DNA of 64,000 nucleotides from an uncultured Pseudomonas sp. (GTDB lineage Bacteria > Pseudomonadota > Gammaproteobacteria > Pseudomonadales > Pseudomonadaceae), in NCBI RefSeq assembly GCF_943846705.1, contig NZ_OX044366.1, forward strand, positions 1,860,001 to 1,924,000. Reading direction: 5' to 3'. The notes below the pieces were generated by a model. It was not told where the DNA came from. It saw only the letters and a program-made list of their open reading frames with translations, and made no database searches. This document shows positions 33,650 to 42,172 of this stretch, piece after piece. The stretch's first letter is position 1. Each line of letters begins with the position of its first letter. The translations under genes and the position numbers were made by a program.

Positions 33650-34036
33650 ATGTTGCTTGCACGCGTTGTACTGGTTGTTCAGCTACTGGCATTGGGCGGG
33701 CTGGGCCTGGTTTATTTTATCCGCCCCCATGAAATGGCCAACCTCAGCGGCATGCTGTTGATGTCGCCGGCCGCGGCCACTGATATGCGCGCCTTCTACG
33801 GCGGTTTGCAGATCGGCCTGGCGGCATTTATCGGCTTGTCCCTCAGTCGCCTGGACCTGACCCGCGCGGCATTGACCCTGCTGGTGCTGCTGTACAGCTC
33901 GCTGGCGTTGGCGCGCATCGGCGGCCTGTGGCTGGATGGCGGCGCCCAGCAGACTTTCAACCTCTATGCGTTGCTGCTTGAGCTGGTGTCGGTGGGGCTG
34001 TGCTCCTGGGCGCTGCGCGGCTTGCCGCGCGGCTAA
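33650..34036 (+). CDS. Small four-helix membrane protein (DUF4345-like)
   Basis: 128-residue protein made almost entirely of four hydrophobic helices, with RPHEMANLSGMLL and DMRAFYGGLQIG between the first and second. This pattern fits DUF4345. The start MLLARVVLVVQ has AAGGA upstream. It diverges from the DUF411 gene and converges on trmA with only two bases between the stop codons. No function is known. Confidence 0.75.
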   Translation: MLLARVVLVVQLLALGGLGLVYFIRPHEMANLSGMLLMSPAAATDMRAFYGGLQIGLAAFIGLSLSRLDLTRAALTLLVLLYSSLALARIGGLWLDGGAQQTFNLYALLLELVSVGLCSWALRGLPRG

Positions 34037-34038
34037 GG

Positions 34039-35127
34039 CTAGCGGCGCTCCAGCAACACGCCCGATTCCATATGGTGGGTATAGGGGAACTGGTCGAACA
34101 GCGCGCAGCGCGTGACTTTGTGCGTGTCGCTGAGCTGGGCGATGTTGGCGGCCAGGGTCTCCGGGTTGCAGGAGATATATAGGATGCGCTCGAAGCGCCG
34201 GGTCAGCTCGCAGGTGTCCGGGTCCATGCCAGCACGTGGCGGGTCGACGAACACGCAACCAAAGTCATAGCTTTTCAGGTCGATACCGGCCAGGCGGCGG
34301 AACGGCCGCACTTCATTCAGCGCTTCGGTCAGCTCTTCGGCGGACAGCCGCACCAGGGTGATGTTGTTCACGCCGTTATCATCCAGGTTTGCCAGTGCTG
34401 CATTCACCGATGACTTGCTGATCTCGGTGGCCAGCACCTTACGCACACGGGTGGCCAGCGGCAGGGTGAAGTTGCCGTTACCGCAATACAGCTCCAGCAG
34501 GTCGTCCTGGCGTTCGCCCAGTGCGTCAAAGGCCCAGTTCAGCATCTTCTGGTTCACTTCACCGTTGGGTTGGGTGAAGGCGCCTTCCGGCTGGCGGTAG
34601 CTGAAGGTGCGACCGGCGACGTTGAGCTGTTCCTCGACATAGTCCTTACCAATCACGATGCGCTTGCCTTTGGAGCGGCCGATGATGCTCACCTGCAGTT
34701 CGGCGGCGAGCTGCTCGGCGGCGGTCTGCCAGGCGTCATCCAGTGGGCGGTGATAGCACAGGGTAATCAGCCCGTCGCCGGCCAGGGTGGTGAGGAACTC
34801 GACCTGGAACAGTTTAAAACTCAGCGCGCTACTGGCTTGCCAGGCGGCTTTCAGGCGTGGCATCAGGGTGTTGATCTGCGCGCTGGCGATGGAGAAGTCT
34901 TCGAAGAAAATCGGCGTGTGTTTATCGCCGGCTTCGAACATGGCGTAGTGGCGGTTATCGCCCTCGCGCCACAGGCGGAACTCAGCACGCAGGCGATAGT
35001 GCTCGCGCGCTGACTCGAATACTTCGGGAGCGGGGGCAGCAAACGGCGCCAGCAGCTCGATCAGGCGCTGCTGCTTTTCAGCAAGCTGGGCGGCGTAGTT
35101 GGCGGGATCGAACTGGGAACGGCTCAT
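34039..35127 (-). CDS. trmA: tRNA (uracil-5-)-methyltransferase TrmA
   Basis: Makes ribothymidine at position 54 of tRNAs, using SAM. The 362-residue protein has LLELYCGNGNFTLPLA (SAM motif I), VFVDPPRAGMD and the catalytic ISCNPETL (Cys near 318), and a final HMESGVLLERR with the general-base Glu. There is no TRAM domain, unlike RlmD/RlmCD, which supports TrmA. It is convergent with the small membrane-protein gene. Confidence 0.95.
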   Translation of the reverse strand: MSRSQFDPANYAAQLAEKQQRLIELLAPFAAPAPEVFESAREHYRLRAEFRLWREGDNRHYAMFEAGDKHTPIFFEDFSIASAQINTLMPRLKAAWQASSALSFKLFQVEFLTTLAGDGLITLCYHRPLDDAWQTAAEQLAAELQVSIIGRSKGKRIVIGKDYVEEQLNVAGRTFSYRQPEGAFTQPNGEVNQKMLNWAFDALGERQDDLLELYCGNGNFTLPLATRVRKVLATEISKSSVNAALANLDDNGVNNITLVRLSAEELTEALNEVRPFRRLAGIDLKSYDFGCVFVDPPRAGMDPDTCELTRRFERILYISCNPETLAANIAQLSDTHKVTRCALFDQFPYTHHMESGVLLERR

Positions 35128-35181
35128 GCGGGGCTCTTTTCAAAAAGGAGGCGGGTGGCGCTGGTGCCACCCGCGAGGTCA

Positions 35182-36474
35182 TCAGGCGAAGTACGCCAGT
35201 TTGATCACGAATAATGCCGACAACACTACCAGTGCCGGGTTGAGGTCGCGCCAGCGGCCCGCCAGCAACTTGATCAGGGTCCAGGCGATAAAGCCGAAGG
35301 CAATGCCGTTGGCAATCGAGAAGGTCAGCGGCATGGCCAGGGCGGCGACTACCACAGGGGCGGCGACGGTCAGGTCATCCCAATCGATCTGCGCCAGGCT
35401 GCTCATCATCAGCACCGCGACAAACAGCAGGGCCGGGGCGGTGGCGAAGGCCGGTACGGCACCGGCCAGCGGGGCGAAGAACAGGCTCAGTAAAAACAGC
35501 GCGGCAACCACGCACGCGGTCAAGCCAGTGCGGCCGCCGGCGCTGATGCCCGCAGCCGATTCGATATAGCTGGTGGTGGTCGAGGTGCCCAGCGCGGCAC
35601 CGGCCATGGTTGCGGTGCTGTCGGCCAGCAGGGCGCGGCCGAGTTTGGGCATTTTGCCGTCTTTGTCGAGCAGGTCGGCTTTCTGTGCGACGCCAACCAG
35701 GGTGCCGGAGGTGTCGAACAGGTCGACAAAGAGGAAGGCGAAGATCACGCTGAGCAGGCCGATATCCAGCGCGCCCATAATGTCCAATTGCAGCAACGTC
35801 GGCATCAGCGACGGCGGCATCGAGACCACGGCGTCGAGCTGCGACAAACCGAGTACGATCGACAGGCCAGTGACCAGCAAAATGCCGATCATCACCGCGC
35901 CGGTTACGCGGCGGTAGGCCAGCGCGGCAATCATGAAGAAACCCATGCAGGCCAGCAGCGGGGCGCCTTGGCTGAGGTCGCCGAGGCCGACCAGGGTGGC
36001 CGGGTTGTCCACCACGATGCCGGCGTTTTTCAGCGCGATGATCGCCAAAAACAGGCCAATGCCGGCGGCAATCCCGGCGCGCAGCGCCATGGGGATACTG
36101 TTGATGATCCACTCGCGAATCTTGAAAATCGACAGCAGGAAGAAGATCACCCCCGAGAGGAATACCGCGCCCAGTGCCACCTGCCAGGTGTGGCCCATGG
36201 TCAGCACCACGGTGTAGGTGAAGAAGGCGTTGAGGCCCATGCCCGGTGCCAGGGCGATCGGGTAGTTGGCGACCAGGCCCATGATGGCCGAGCCGATGGC
36301 GGCTGCCAGGCAGGTGGCAACGAATACTGCGCCTTTGTCCATGCCGGTTTCGGCGAGCATATTGGGGTTGACGAAGAGGATGTAGGCCATCGTCAGGAAG
36401 GTGGTCAGCCCTGCCAGCATCTCGGTGCGCACCGTGGTGTTGTGGGCCTTGAGTTGGAACAGTCTTTCCAGCAT
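35182..36474 (-). CDS. AzgA-type purine permease (NCS2 family)
   Basis: 430-residue permease with about 12-14 membrane segments. The motifs GLTTFLTMAYILFVNPN, APGMGLNAFFTYTVV and FVDLFDTSGTLVG are typical of the AzgA branch that imports adenine, hypoxanthine or guanine with protons (GhxP, AdeP, PbuG). The start MLERLFQLKAHNTTV has GGGGAG six bases upstream; 18 upstream codons are rejected. No purine-riboswitch-like element was recognised in the short leader. Exact base specificity cannot be read from sequence. Confidence 0.88.
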   Translation of the reverse strand: MLERLFQLKAHNTTVRTEMLAGLTTFLTMAYILFVNPNMLAETGMDKGAVFVATCLAAAIGSAIMGLVANYPIALAPGMGLNAFFTYTVVLTMGHTWQVALGAVFLSGVIFFLLSIFKIREWIINSIPMALRAGIAAGIGLFLAIIALKNAGIVVDNPATLVGLGDLSQGAPLLACMGFFMIAALAYRRVTGAVMIGILLVTGLSIVLGLSQLDAVVSMPPSLMPTLLQLDIMGALDIGLLSVIFAFLFVDLFDTSGTLVGVAQKADLLDKDGKMPKLGRALLADSTATMAGAALGTSTTTSYIESAAGISAGGRTGLTACVVAALFLLSLFFAPLAGAVPAFATAPALLFVAVLMMSSLAQIDWDDLTVAAPVVVAALAMPLTFSIANGIAFGFIAWTLIKLLAGRWRDLNPALVVLSALFVIKLAYFA

Positions 36475-36660
36475 GTGGAGCTCCCCAATAACGGCTCTGT
36501 GCGCCGTATTTATGCAAACTGAAAGCAAAGCACATCCGCAGCAATGCGCATGTTTTTGCTGGTGATCTGGAAAAAGGCGCGCATCATATCAGCTCGTCTG
36601 GGTGTGGTGAATTTATGACCGATCAGGCAGTTTACGTACAGCCTCATTAAGGAGAGCGGA

Positions 36661-37215
36661 ATGACTGCGCGAGCCCTGATTAGCGTTGCTGATGGTGTCG
36701 AAGACCTCGAATGCGTGACCCTGATCGATGTCTTACGGCGTGCCGAGATTGAGGTGGTTGTGGCCAGTGTCGAAAGCCGGCGGATGATCACCTGCGCCCG
36801 TGGCACGCGGCTGACCGCCGACGCTATGTTGGCGGATGTGCTGGCCCAACCCTTTGACCTGATCGTGCTGCCGGGGGGTATGCCGGGTGCCCAGCACTTG
36901 GCCGAGCATGAACCGTTGGCCGAACGGGTACGGGAGCAGGCCAAGGCCGGCAAGCTGTTTGCTGCCATTTGCGCCGCTCCGGCGCTGGCGCTGCAACAGT
37001 ATGGAGTGCTCAAGCAGCGGCGCATGACCTGTTATCCAGCCTTCAGCGACCGTTTGAGCGGTTGTGTGTTTGTCGACCAGCCGGTGGTGGTCGATGGCAA
37101 CTGCATCACCAGCCAAGGCCCTGGCACCGCGCTGGAATTCGCCCTGACGCTGGTCGAGCAGCTGTGCGGCAAGGCGCTGCGCAAGCAGGTGGCCGAGGCC
37201 ATGCTGGTGCCCTGA
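36661..37215 (+). CDS. DJ-1/PfpI family protein (YajL-like)
   Basis: 184-residue DJ-1 superfamily protein. The nucleophile elbow AAICAAPAL puts the reactive Cys near residue 104, with an upstream acidic residue in GVEDLECVTLIDVL that lowers its pKa. The motif LIVLPGGMPGAQHL is typical of YajL/DJ-1. Such proteins respond to oxidation and have been assigned chaperone or deglycase roles that are debated. A good ribosome site (GGAGAG) precedes the ATG. It stands alone before cioA. Confidence 0.85.
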   Translation: MTARALISVADGVEDLECVTLIDVLRRAEIEVVVASVESRRMITCARGTRLTADAMLADVLAQPFDLIVLPGGMPGAQHLAEHEPLAERVREQAKAGKLFAAICAAPALALQQYGVLKQRRMTCYPAFSDRLSGCVFVDQPVVVDGNCITSQGPGTALEFALTLVEQLCGKALRKQVAEAMLVP

Positions 37216-37314
37216 GTGCGGCGAGTGATGGGCCGCAACGCACGTGGCAGGCTGTCACGCGACAATCAACCACAGCGGTACTTGCCCGCACGGGCGATAT
37301 TCTTTGAGCATGCC

Positions 37315-37328
37315 TTGATCAGGATCAG
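37315..37328. promoter_or_regulatory. Anr/FNR-type box upstream of cioA
   Basis: TTGAT-CAGG-ATCAG matches the Anr/FNR palindrome TTGAT-N4-ATCAA with one mismatch, about 115 bases before the cioA ATG. In P. aeruginosa, Anr is known to repress cioAB when oxygen is low, so this would be an operator. Confidence 0.6.
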
Positions 37329-37443
37329 GGCTGTCGGGGGCGACATGTGGCCGTGCTGTTATCGGCCAAGGGCGCGCTGTCCGATGACTGCCTGCGGCGT
37401 ATGTGCTGGGCAGTAGGCTGTTTTACTTGACTGAGGACGCACC

Positions 37444-38883
37444 ATGTTCGGATTGGAGGCGCTCGACCTCGCCCGTATCCAGTTTGCCTTTACCATCTCC
37501 TTCCACATCATCTTCCCGGCCATCACCATCGGCCTGGCCAGTTACCTGGCGGTGCTCGAAGGGTTGTGGCTGAAGACCAGGGAGGAGGTGTACCGCGACC
37601 TGTACCACTTCTGGGCGAAGATATTTGCGGTCAACTTCGGCATGGGCGTGGTCTCCGGCCTGGTCATGGCTTACCAGTTTGGCACTAATTGGAGCGCCTT
37701 TTCCGACTTTGCCGGGGCCGTCACCGGCCCGTTGCTGACCTATGAAGTGCTCACCGCATTCTTCCTGGAGGCGGGCTTCCTCGGCGTCATGCTGTTTGGC
37801 TGGAACCGTGTTGGGCCCGGCTTGCACTTCTTTTCCACGGTGATGGTGGCGGTCGGTACGCTGATCTCGACCTTCTGGATTCTCGCCTCCAACAGCTGGA
37901 TGCACACCCCGCAGGGCTTCGAAATCATCGACGGTCGGGTGATTCCGGTGGACTGGTTCGCCGTGGTGTTCAACCCATCATTCCCCTACCGCCTGGCGCA
38001 TATGGCCACCGCGGCGTTCCTCGCCACTGCGTTCTTCGTCGGCGCGTCGGCGGCCTGGCATTTGTTGCGCGGGCGCGACAACCCGGCGATCCGCAAGATG
38101 CTCTCGATGGCCATGTGGATGGCGCTGATCGTCGCGCCCATCCAGGCGATGATCGGCGACTTCCACGGCCTCAATACCCTCAAGTACCAGCCGGCGAAAA
38201 TCGCCGCGATTGAAGGCCACTGGGAAAACCATGGCGACGAGCCGACCCCGTTGATCCTGTTCGGCTGGCCGGACATGCAGCGAGAAGAAACTCGTTTCAA
38301 GATCGAGATTCCCGCCCTTGGCAGCCTGATCCTGACCCACAGCCTGGATAAGCAAGTGCCGGCGCTGAAGGAGTTTGCCAAGGAAGACCGCCCCAATTCG
38401 ACCGTGGTGTTCTGGACCTTCCGGGTGATGGTCGCTATCGGCATGCTGATGATCCTCACCGGTCTTTGGGGACTGTGGCTGCGTTCGCGCGGCAAACTGT
38501 TCCAGTCGCGGCCGTTTCTGCACCTGGCGGTGTGGATGGGGCCATCGGGGATCATCGCCATCCTCGCCGGCTGGTACACCACGGAAATTGGCCGCCAGCC
38601 CTGGGTGATTCAGGGGCTGATGCGTACCGCTGATGCTTCCTCGGGGCACAGCTTCGCGCAGATGAGCCTGACCCTGGTGCTGTTTGTGGTGGTGTACTTC
38701 GCCCTGTTTGGCGCGGGTATTGGCTACATGATGCGCCTGGTGCGCAAAGGTCCGATCATCGACGAAGGCAAGCAAACCGCCGAGGGCGGCCCGGGCCAGA
38801 AACGTACACCGGCGCGTCCGCTGTCCGCGGCTGAAGAAGGCCTGGAAGAAGGCGAAAGTGATTCACTGGCTGAGAGGACTTGA
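37444..38883 (+). CDS. cioA: Cyanide-insensitive ubiquinol oxidase subunit I
   Basis: Haem-bearing subunit of a bd-type quinol oxidase, 479 residues. The first helix has LARIQFAFTISFHIIFP with the haem-ligand His21, and further helices carry EVLTAFFLEAGFLGVML and STFWILASNSWMHTPQGFEI. The Q-loop is short, as in the CioA branch of Pseudomonas rather than the long form of E. coli CydA. The acidic C-terminal tail is unusually long. cioB begins two bases after its stop, and an Anr-type box precedes it. Confidence 0.94.
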   Translation: MFGLEALDLARIQFAFTISFHIIFPAITIGLASYLAVLEGLWLKTREEVYRDLYHFWAKIFAVNFGMGVVSGLVMAYQFGTNWSAFSDFAGAVTGPLLTYEVLTAFFLEAGFLGVMLFGWNRVGPGLHFFSTVMVAVGTLISTFWILASNSWMHTPQGFEIIDGRVIPVDWFAVVFNPSFPYRLAHMATAAFLATAFFVGASAAWHLLRGRDNPAIRKMLSMAMWMALIVAPIQAMIGDFHGLNTLKYQPAKIAAIEGHWENHGDEPTPLILFGWPDMQREETRFKIEIPALGSLILTHSLDKQVPALKEFAKEDRPNSTVVFWTFRVMVAIGMLMILTGLWGLWLRSRGKLFQSRPFLHLAVWMGPSGIIAILAGWYTTEIGRQPWVIQGLMRTADASSGHSFAQMSLTLVLFVVVYFALFGAGIGYMMRLVRKGPIIDEGKQTAEGGPGQKRTPARPLSAAEEGLEEGESDSLAERT

Positions 38884-38885
38884 AC

Positions 38886-39893
38886 ATGGGCATTGATCTT
38901 TCGCTGATCTGGGCCGTGATCATCGCCTTCGGGGTGATGATGTATGTGGTCATGGACGGTTTCGATCTGGGCATCGGCATCCTCTTTCCCTTCGTCAAAA
39001 GCGCGGGCGAGCGCGATGTGATGATGAACACCGTGGCCCCCGTCTGGGACGGTAATGAAACCTGGCTGGTACTCGGCGGCGCGGCGCTGTTCGGCGCCTT
39101 CCCGCTGGCCTATGCGGTGGTGCTCAGCGCGCTCTATCTGCCACTGATCTTTATGCTGCTGGGGCTGATCTTTCGCGGTGTAGCCTTTGAATTTCGCTTC
39201 AAGGCCAAGACGGCCAAGCGCCATCTCTGGGACAAGGCGTTTATCGGCGGTTCGCTAACGGCGACCTTCTTTCAGGGGGTGGCGCTGGGGGCGTATATCG
39301 ACGGCTTCGAGGTGGTTGATCGGGCCTATGCCGGCGGCGCGCTGGACTGGCTGACGCCGTTCTCACTGTTCTGCGGCTTGGCGCTGATCGCCGCTTACGC
39401 CTTGCTCGGCTGCACCTGGCTAATCATGAAAACCGAAGGTCGCCTGCAGCAGCAGATGCACGATATGGCGCGGCCGTTGGTGTTCGTGCTGCTCGGTGTC
39501 ACCGGCATTGTCAGCCTGTGGACGCCCTTGGCGCATACTGAGATCGCCGAGCGCTGGTTCAGCCTGCCGAATATCTTCTGGTTTATGCCGGTGCCGTTGT
39601 TGGTGTTGCTGTGTACCTGGGCGCTGCTCAAGGCCGTGGCCAGAAATGCCAACTACGCACCGTTCCTGCTGACCCTGACGCTGATTTTTCTCGGCTACAG
39701 TGGGCTGGGGATTAGTTTGTGGCCGAACATCATTCCGCCGTCAGTGAGCATTTGGCAGGCCGCGGCACCGCCGCAGAGCCAGGGCTTTATCTTGGTCGGG
39801 GCGCTGTTCATCATCCCGTTTATCTTGATGTACACCGCGTGGAGCTATTACGTGTTCCGCGGCAAGGTCACAGAAGAAGATGGCTATCACTGA
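38886..39893 (+). CDS. cioB: Cyanide-insensitive ubiquinol oxidase subunit II
   Basis: 335-residue partner of CioA with eight or nine membrane segments and the family start IWAVIIAFGVMMYVVMDGFD, DGFDLGIG and VAPVWDGNETWLVLGGAA. The start is ATG two bases after the cioA stop; a TTG six bases upstream in frame is possible but less likely. CioAB gives respiration that continues with cyanide present and is a low-proton-yield path. A repeat element and then a small DUF2474-type gene follow. Confidence 0.94.
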   Translation: MGIDLSLIWAVIIAFGVMMYVVMDGFDLGIGILFPFVKSAGERDVMMNTVAPVWDGNETWLVLGGAALFGAFPLAYAVVLSALYLPLIFMLLGLIFRGVAFEFRFKAKTAKRHLWDKAFIGGSLTATFFQGVALGAYIDGFEVVDRAYAGGALDWLTPFSLFCGLALIAAYALLGCTWLIMKTEGRLQQQMHDMARPLVFVLLGVTGIVSLWTPLAHTEIAERWFSLPNIFWFMPVPLLVLLCTWALLKAVARNANYAPFLLTLTLIFLGYSGLGISLWPNIIPPSVSIWQAAAPPQSQGFILVGALFIIPFILMYTAWSYYVFRGKVTEEDGYH

Positions 39894-39936
39894 GGCCCTG
39901 TTTCCGGTCTGCTGTGCGCGTCGGCCCTGCGGTGTT

Positions 39937-40049
39937 AAAAACAGGCTCGAAAGCCGCTTGAGGCTAACGCGCTTTAGCGCGGCCCGAAGGGCGAGTGAAA
40001 CGAGTAATGCTCATGTACAAAAGTACACTCCGCTTCCTCGCCTGTTTTT
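39937..40049. repeat. Inverted-repeat element inside the cioAB-DUF2474 interval
   Basis: AAAAACAGGC (39937-39946) and GCCTGTTTTT (40040-40049) bound 113 bases. The interior contains ATGTAC-aaaa-GTACAC, and the whole resembles a non-coding repeat I have seen in other Pseudomonas genomes near similar GTACA cores. It separates cioB from its small downstream gene by 210 bases. Confidence 0.55.
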
Positions 40050-40103
40050 GTCTTGCAGGGCTCTAGCTCGCGAGACCTCGAGTAAGTTATGAGGCGGCGC
40101 AAG

Positions 40104-40247
40104 ATGAACGATGTAGAAGAAAAAAAGCCGCTGTGGCAGCGCCTTGGCTGGCTAGTGGCGATCTGGGCCGGCAGCGTGCTGGCCTTGGGTGCGGTGTCCT
40201 ACCTGCTGCGCCTGTTTATGCAGGCGGCTGGGATGGGCACGCCGTAG
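40104..40247 (+). CDS. DUF2474-type small membrane protein linked to CioAB
   Basis: 47-residue protein beginning MNDVEEKKPLWQRLGWLVAI, with one membrane helix (about 15-38) and a short outer end AGMGTP. The charged N-terminus, Trp-rich boundary and position after cioAB fit the DUF2474 family, small subunits that act like CydX in bd oxidases. An in-frame ATG five codons upstream (40089) is possible; the chosen start has GAGG nine bases upstream. It is too short for standard gene calling. Confidence 0.75.
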   Translation: MNDVEEKKPLWQRLGWLVAIWAGSVLALGAVSYLLRLFMQAAGMGTP

Positions 40248-40341
40248 TGCGTTACGCCTGCTGATGGGCGTAGCGGGGTTAGCTGATCGCCTTGAGCAGC
40301 ACAGATTTCAGTGTGACGGCCTCGCGGGTTCAGACCAAACA

Positions 40342-40388
40342 CCCACCCAGTAAAAAGCCTGCAATATGCAGGCTTTTTACTGGGTGGG
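40342..40388. terminator. Long palindromic terminator after the amino-acid transporter
   Basis: A perfect 22-base stem, CCCACCCAGTAAAAAGCCTG... with its complement, around a three-base loop ATA (40364-40366). The core AAAAAGCCTGCA/TGCAGGCTTTTT would terminate on either strand, stopping the minus-strand transporter operon and any plus transcript after the DUF2474 gene. Confidence 0.85.
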
Positions 40389-40399
40389 GTTGTTCTCGC

Positions 40400-41152
40400 T
40401 TAGAGCAGCTTCGACAAAAACTGTTGCAGGCGCGGGTGCTTGGAACTGTTGAAGATGTTGTCTGGCGTATCGCTGAGCAACAGCTCGCCGTCTTCCATAA
40501 ACATCACCCGGTCAGCCACCTCGCGGGCAAAGCCCATTTCATGGGTGACCACCACCATGGTCATGCCTTCATGGGCCAGGCTCTTCATGACATCCAGCAC
40601 CTCGCCGACCATTTCCGGGTCGAGCGCTGAGGTTGGCTCATCAAACAGCATGACATCGGGATTCATCGCCAGCGCGCGGGCAATGGCGACGCGTTGCTGT
40701 TGGCCGCCAGAGAGCTGCGCGGGATAGACATTGAGCTTGTCGCTTAAACCCACGCGTTTGAGCAGTTGCTCGGCATCGTGCTCGGCTTGTTTCGGCTCAC
40801 GCTTGGCGACTTTGATCGGTGCCAGCATGACGTTGCCTTTCACCGTTTTGTGCGGGAACAGGTTGAACGACTGAAACACCATGCCAACGCGCTCGCGCAG
40901 TTTGTTGATGTTGGTGCCTGAGGCATACATGTTGATGCCGTCGATGACGATTTGCCCGTCGTTGATCTGCTCCAGCTGATTAAGGGCGCGCAGGAACGTC
41001 GATTTACCCGAGCCCGATGGACCAATGATCACCACCACTTCGCCGCGAGCAATGGTCGCGCTGACGTTCTTCAAGGCGTGGCAGCCGTTGGCGTAGATTT
41101 TGTTGACGTTGCTGGCAATGATCATGTCGTTGCCGGTATAGGCCTCAGTCAC
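40400..41152 (-). CDS. Polar amino-acid ABC transporter ATPase (GlnQ/HisP-like)
   Basis: 250-residue ATPase. Walker A GPSGSGKSTFLR, signature LSGGQQQRVAIARAL and Walker B VMLFDEPTSALDPEM are complete, and the Q-loop reads MVFQSFNLFPHKT, typical of the PAAT family (GlnQ, AatP, HisP). The start GTG at 41152 overlaps the permease gene by eight bases and has AGAGG ten bases upstream; an in-frame ATG at 41125 is the alternative. It is last in the three-gene operon. The substrate is a polar amino acid; which one is not visible. Confidence 0.88.
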   Translation of the reverse strand: MTEAYTGNDMIIASNVNKIYANGCHALKNVSATIARGEVVVIIGPSGSGKSTFLRALNQLEQINDGQIVIDGINMYASGTNINKLRERVGMVFQSFNLFPHKTVKGNVMLAPIKVAKREPKQAEHDAEQLLKRVGLSDKLNVYPAQLSGGQQQRVAIARALAMNPDVMLFDEPTSALDPEMVGEVLDVMKSLAHEGMTMVVVTHEMGFAREVADRVMFMEDGELLLSDTPDNIFNSSKHPRLQQFLSKLL

Positions 41153-42092
41153 TGGCGGCTAACCTCTTTTCAATGCGGCGAATAACCCACGACAGCAGGG
41201 TGGTCAGAATCAGGTACAGGCCGGCCACGGTGATCCACACTTCAAACGTAGCAAAGCTGCCACTGATGGCTTCGCGGCCGGCTTTGGTCAGGTCGGTAAT
41301 GGCAATCACCGAGACCAGTGAGGAGTCTTTGATCAGGTTGATCAACTGGCCGGCCATGGGCGGCAGGGTGCGTTTGAATGCTTGCGGCAGAATGACGTGA
41401 GTCATCGCCTTGGGATACGACATGCCGAGGGAGCGCGCCGCTTCCATTTGTCCAGGTGAAATCGACTGGATGCCCGAGCGCACGATTTCGGCAATGTAAG
41501 CGCCGGTAAAGATCGACAGGGCCATGACCCCGGCAGAGAAGCGGTCGAGGTTGAGCATGGTGCCGACAAAGAAGTACATGATGAAAATCTGTACCAGCAG
41601 CGGCGTTCCGCGAATCAAACCGATGTAAACAAACGCCAGATTCTGACAGGCCGGATTAGTCGAAATCCGCATCAAGCCAGCGATTAAACCGAGCAGGGTG
41701 GCGAAGAACAGCGAGATCACTGAGATCTTCAGTGTTACCCACAAACCATTGAGCAGCGGGCCGGCGCGCCAATCAACGCTGCGGGCAACCACATCACCCT
41801 CAAAGATCAGGTCACCTTGGGCCGCTACGGCCTGGTCAAAGGTTTTGAATACTTGGGTCTTGCCACCGTCATCCAGGGTGAGGGTGATGGTTTTTTGCGT
41901 GACTTCAGTGATGGTGCCATTACCGCTGGCGCGCAGGTCGAGCGGCGCGGTATTGACGATGTAAGGCAGGACACGAGCCCATTGCCAGCTGTAGTTAATC
42001 TGCTTTGAGGCCATGTACAGCGTGCCCATTAGGCCCGCAATAATAAGTACGGATAAGCCGTGCCAAAGCCAGCGTCGGGGGCTGGTCAACAA
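41145..42092 (-). CDS. Polar amino-acid ABC transporter permease with inserted N-terminal domain
   Basis: 315-residue permease. The C-terminal 210 residues are a HisM/GlnP core with the ATPase-contact loop EAARSLGMSYPKAMTHVILPQ trimmed to family form. Between the first helix (12-30) and the core lies a soluble beta-rich insert of about 60-70 residues (GTITEVTQKTITLTLDDGG) presumably in the periplasm. The start is TTG, with AGGAGG close upstream; a second TTG directly follows. The insert is known to me from some Pseudomonas permeases but is absent from most of the family. Confidence 0.85.
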   Translation of the reverse strand: MLTSPRRWLWHGLSVLIIAGLMGTLYMASKQINYSWQWARVLPYIVNTAPLDLRASGNGTITEVTQKTITLTLDDGGKTQVFKTFDQAVAAQGDLIFEGDVVARSVDWRAGPLLNGLWVTLKISVISLFFATLLGLIAGLMRISTNPACQNLAFVYIGLIRGTPLLVQIFIMYFFVGTMLNLDRFSAGVMALSIFTGAYIAEIVRSGIQSISPGQMEAARSLGMSYPKAMTHVILPQAFKRTLPPMAGQLINLIKDSSLVSVIAITDLTKAGREAISGSFATFEVWITVAGLYLILTTLLSWVIRRIEKRLAASD

Positions 42093-42142
42093 AGTGACCT
42101 CCTGAAAAAGTAAGTTTACGGTTGCGCGGGGGAGCTGAAAGT

Positions 42143-42167
42143 CAGGCCAGAGGGTGAGTCTGGCCTG
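42143..42167 (-). other. Intercistronic stem-loop after the binding-protein gene
   Basis: CAGGCCAGA / TCTGGCCTG around a seven-base loop, just after the binding-protein stop. It probably stabilises that mRNA relative to the permease part, a common arrangement in ABC operons. No T-run of terminator type. Confidence 0.55.
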
Positions 42168-42172
42168 TGGTC

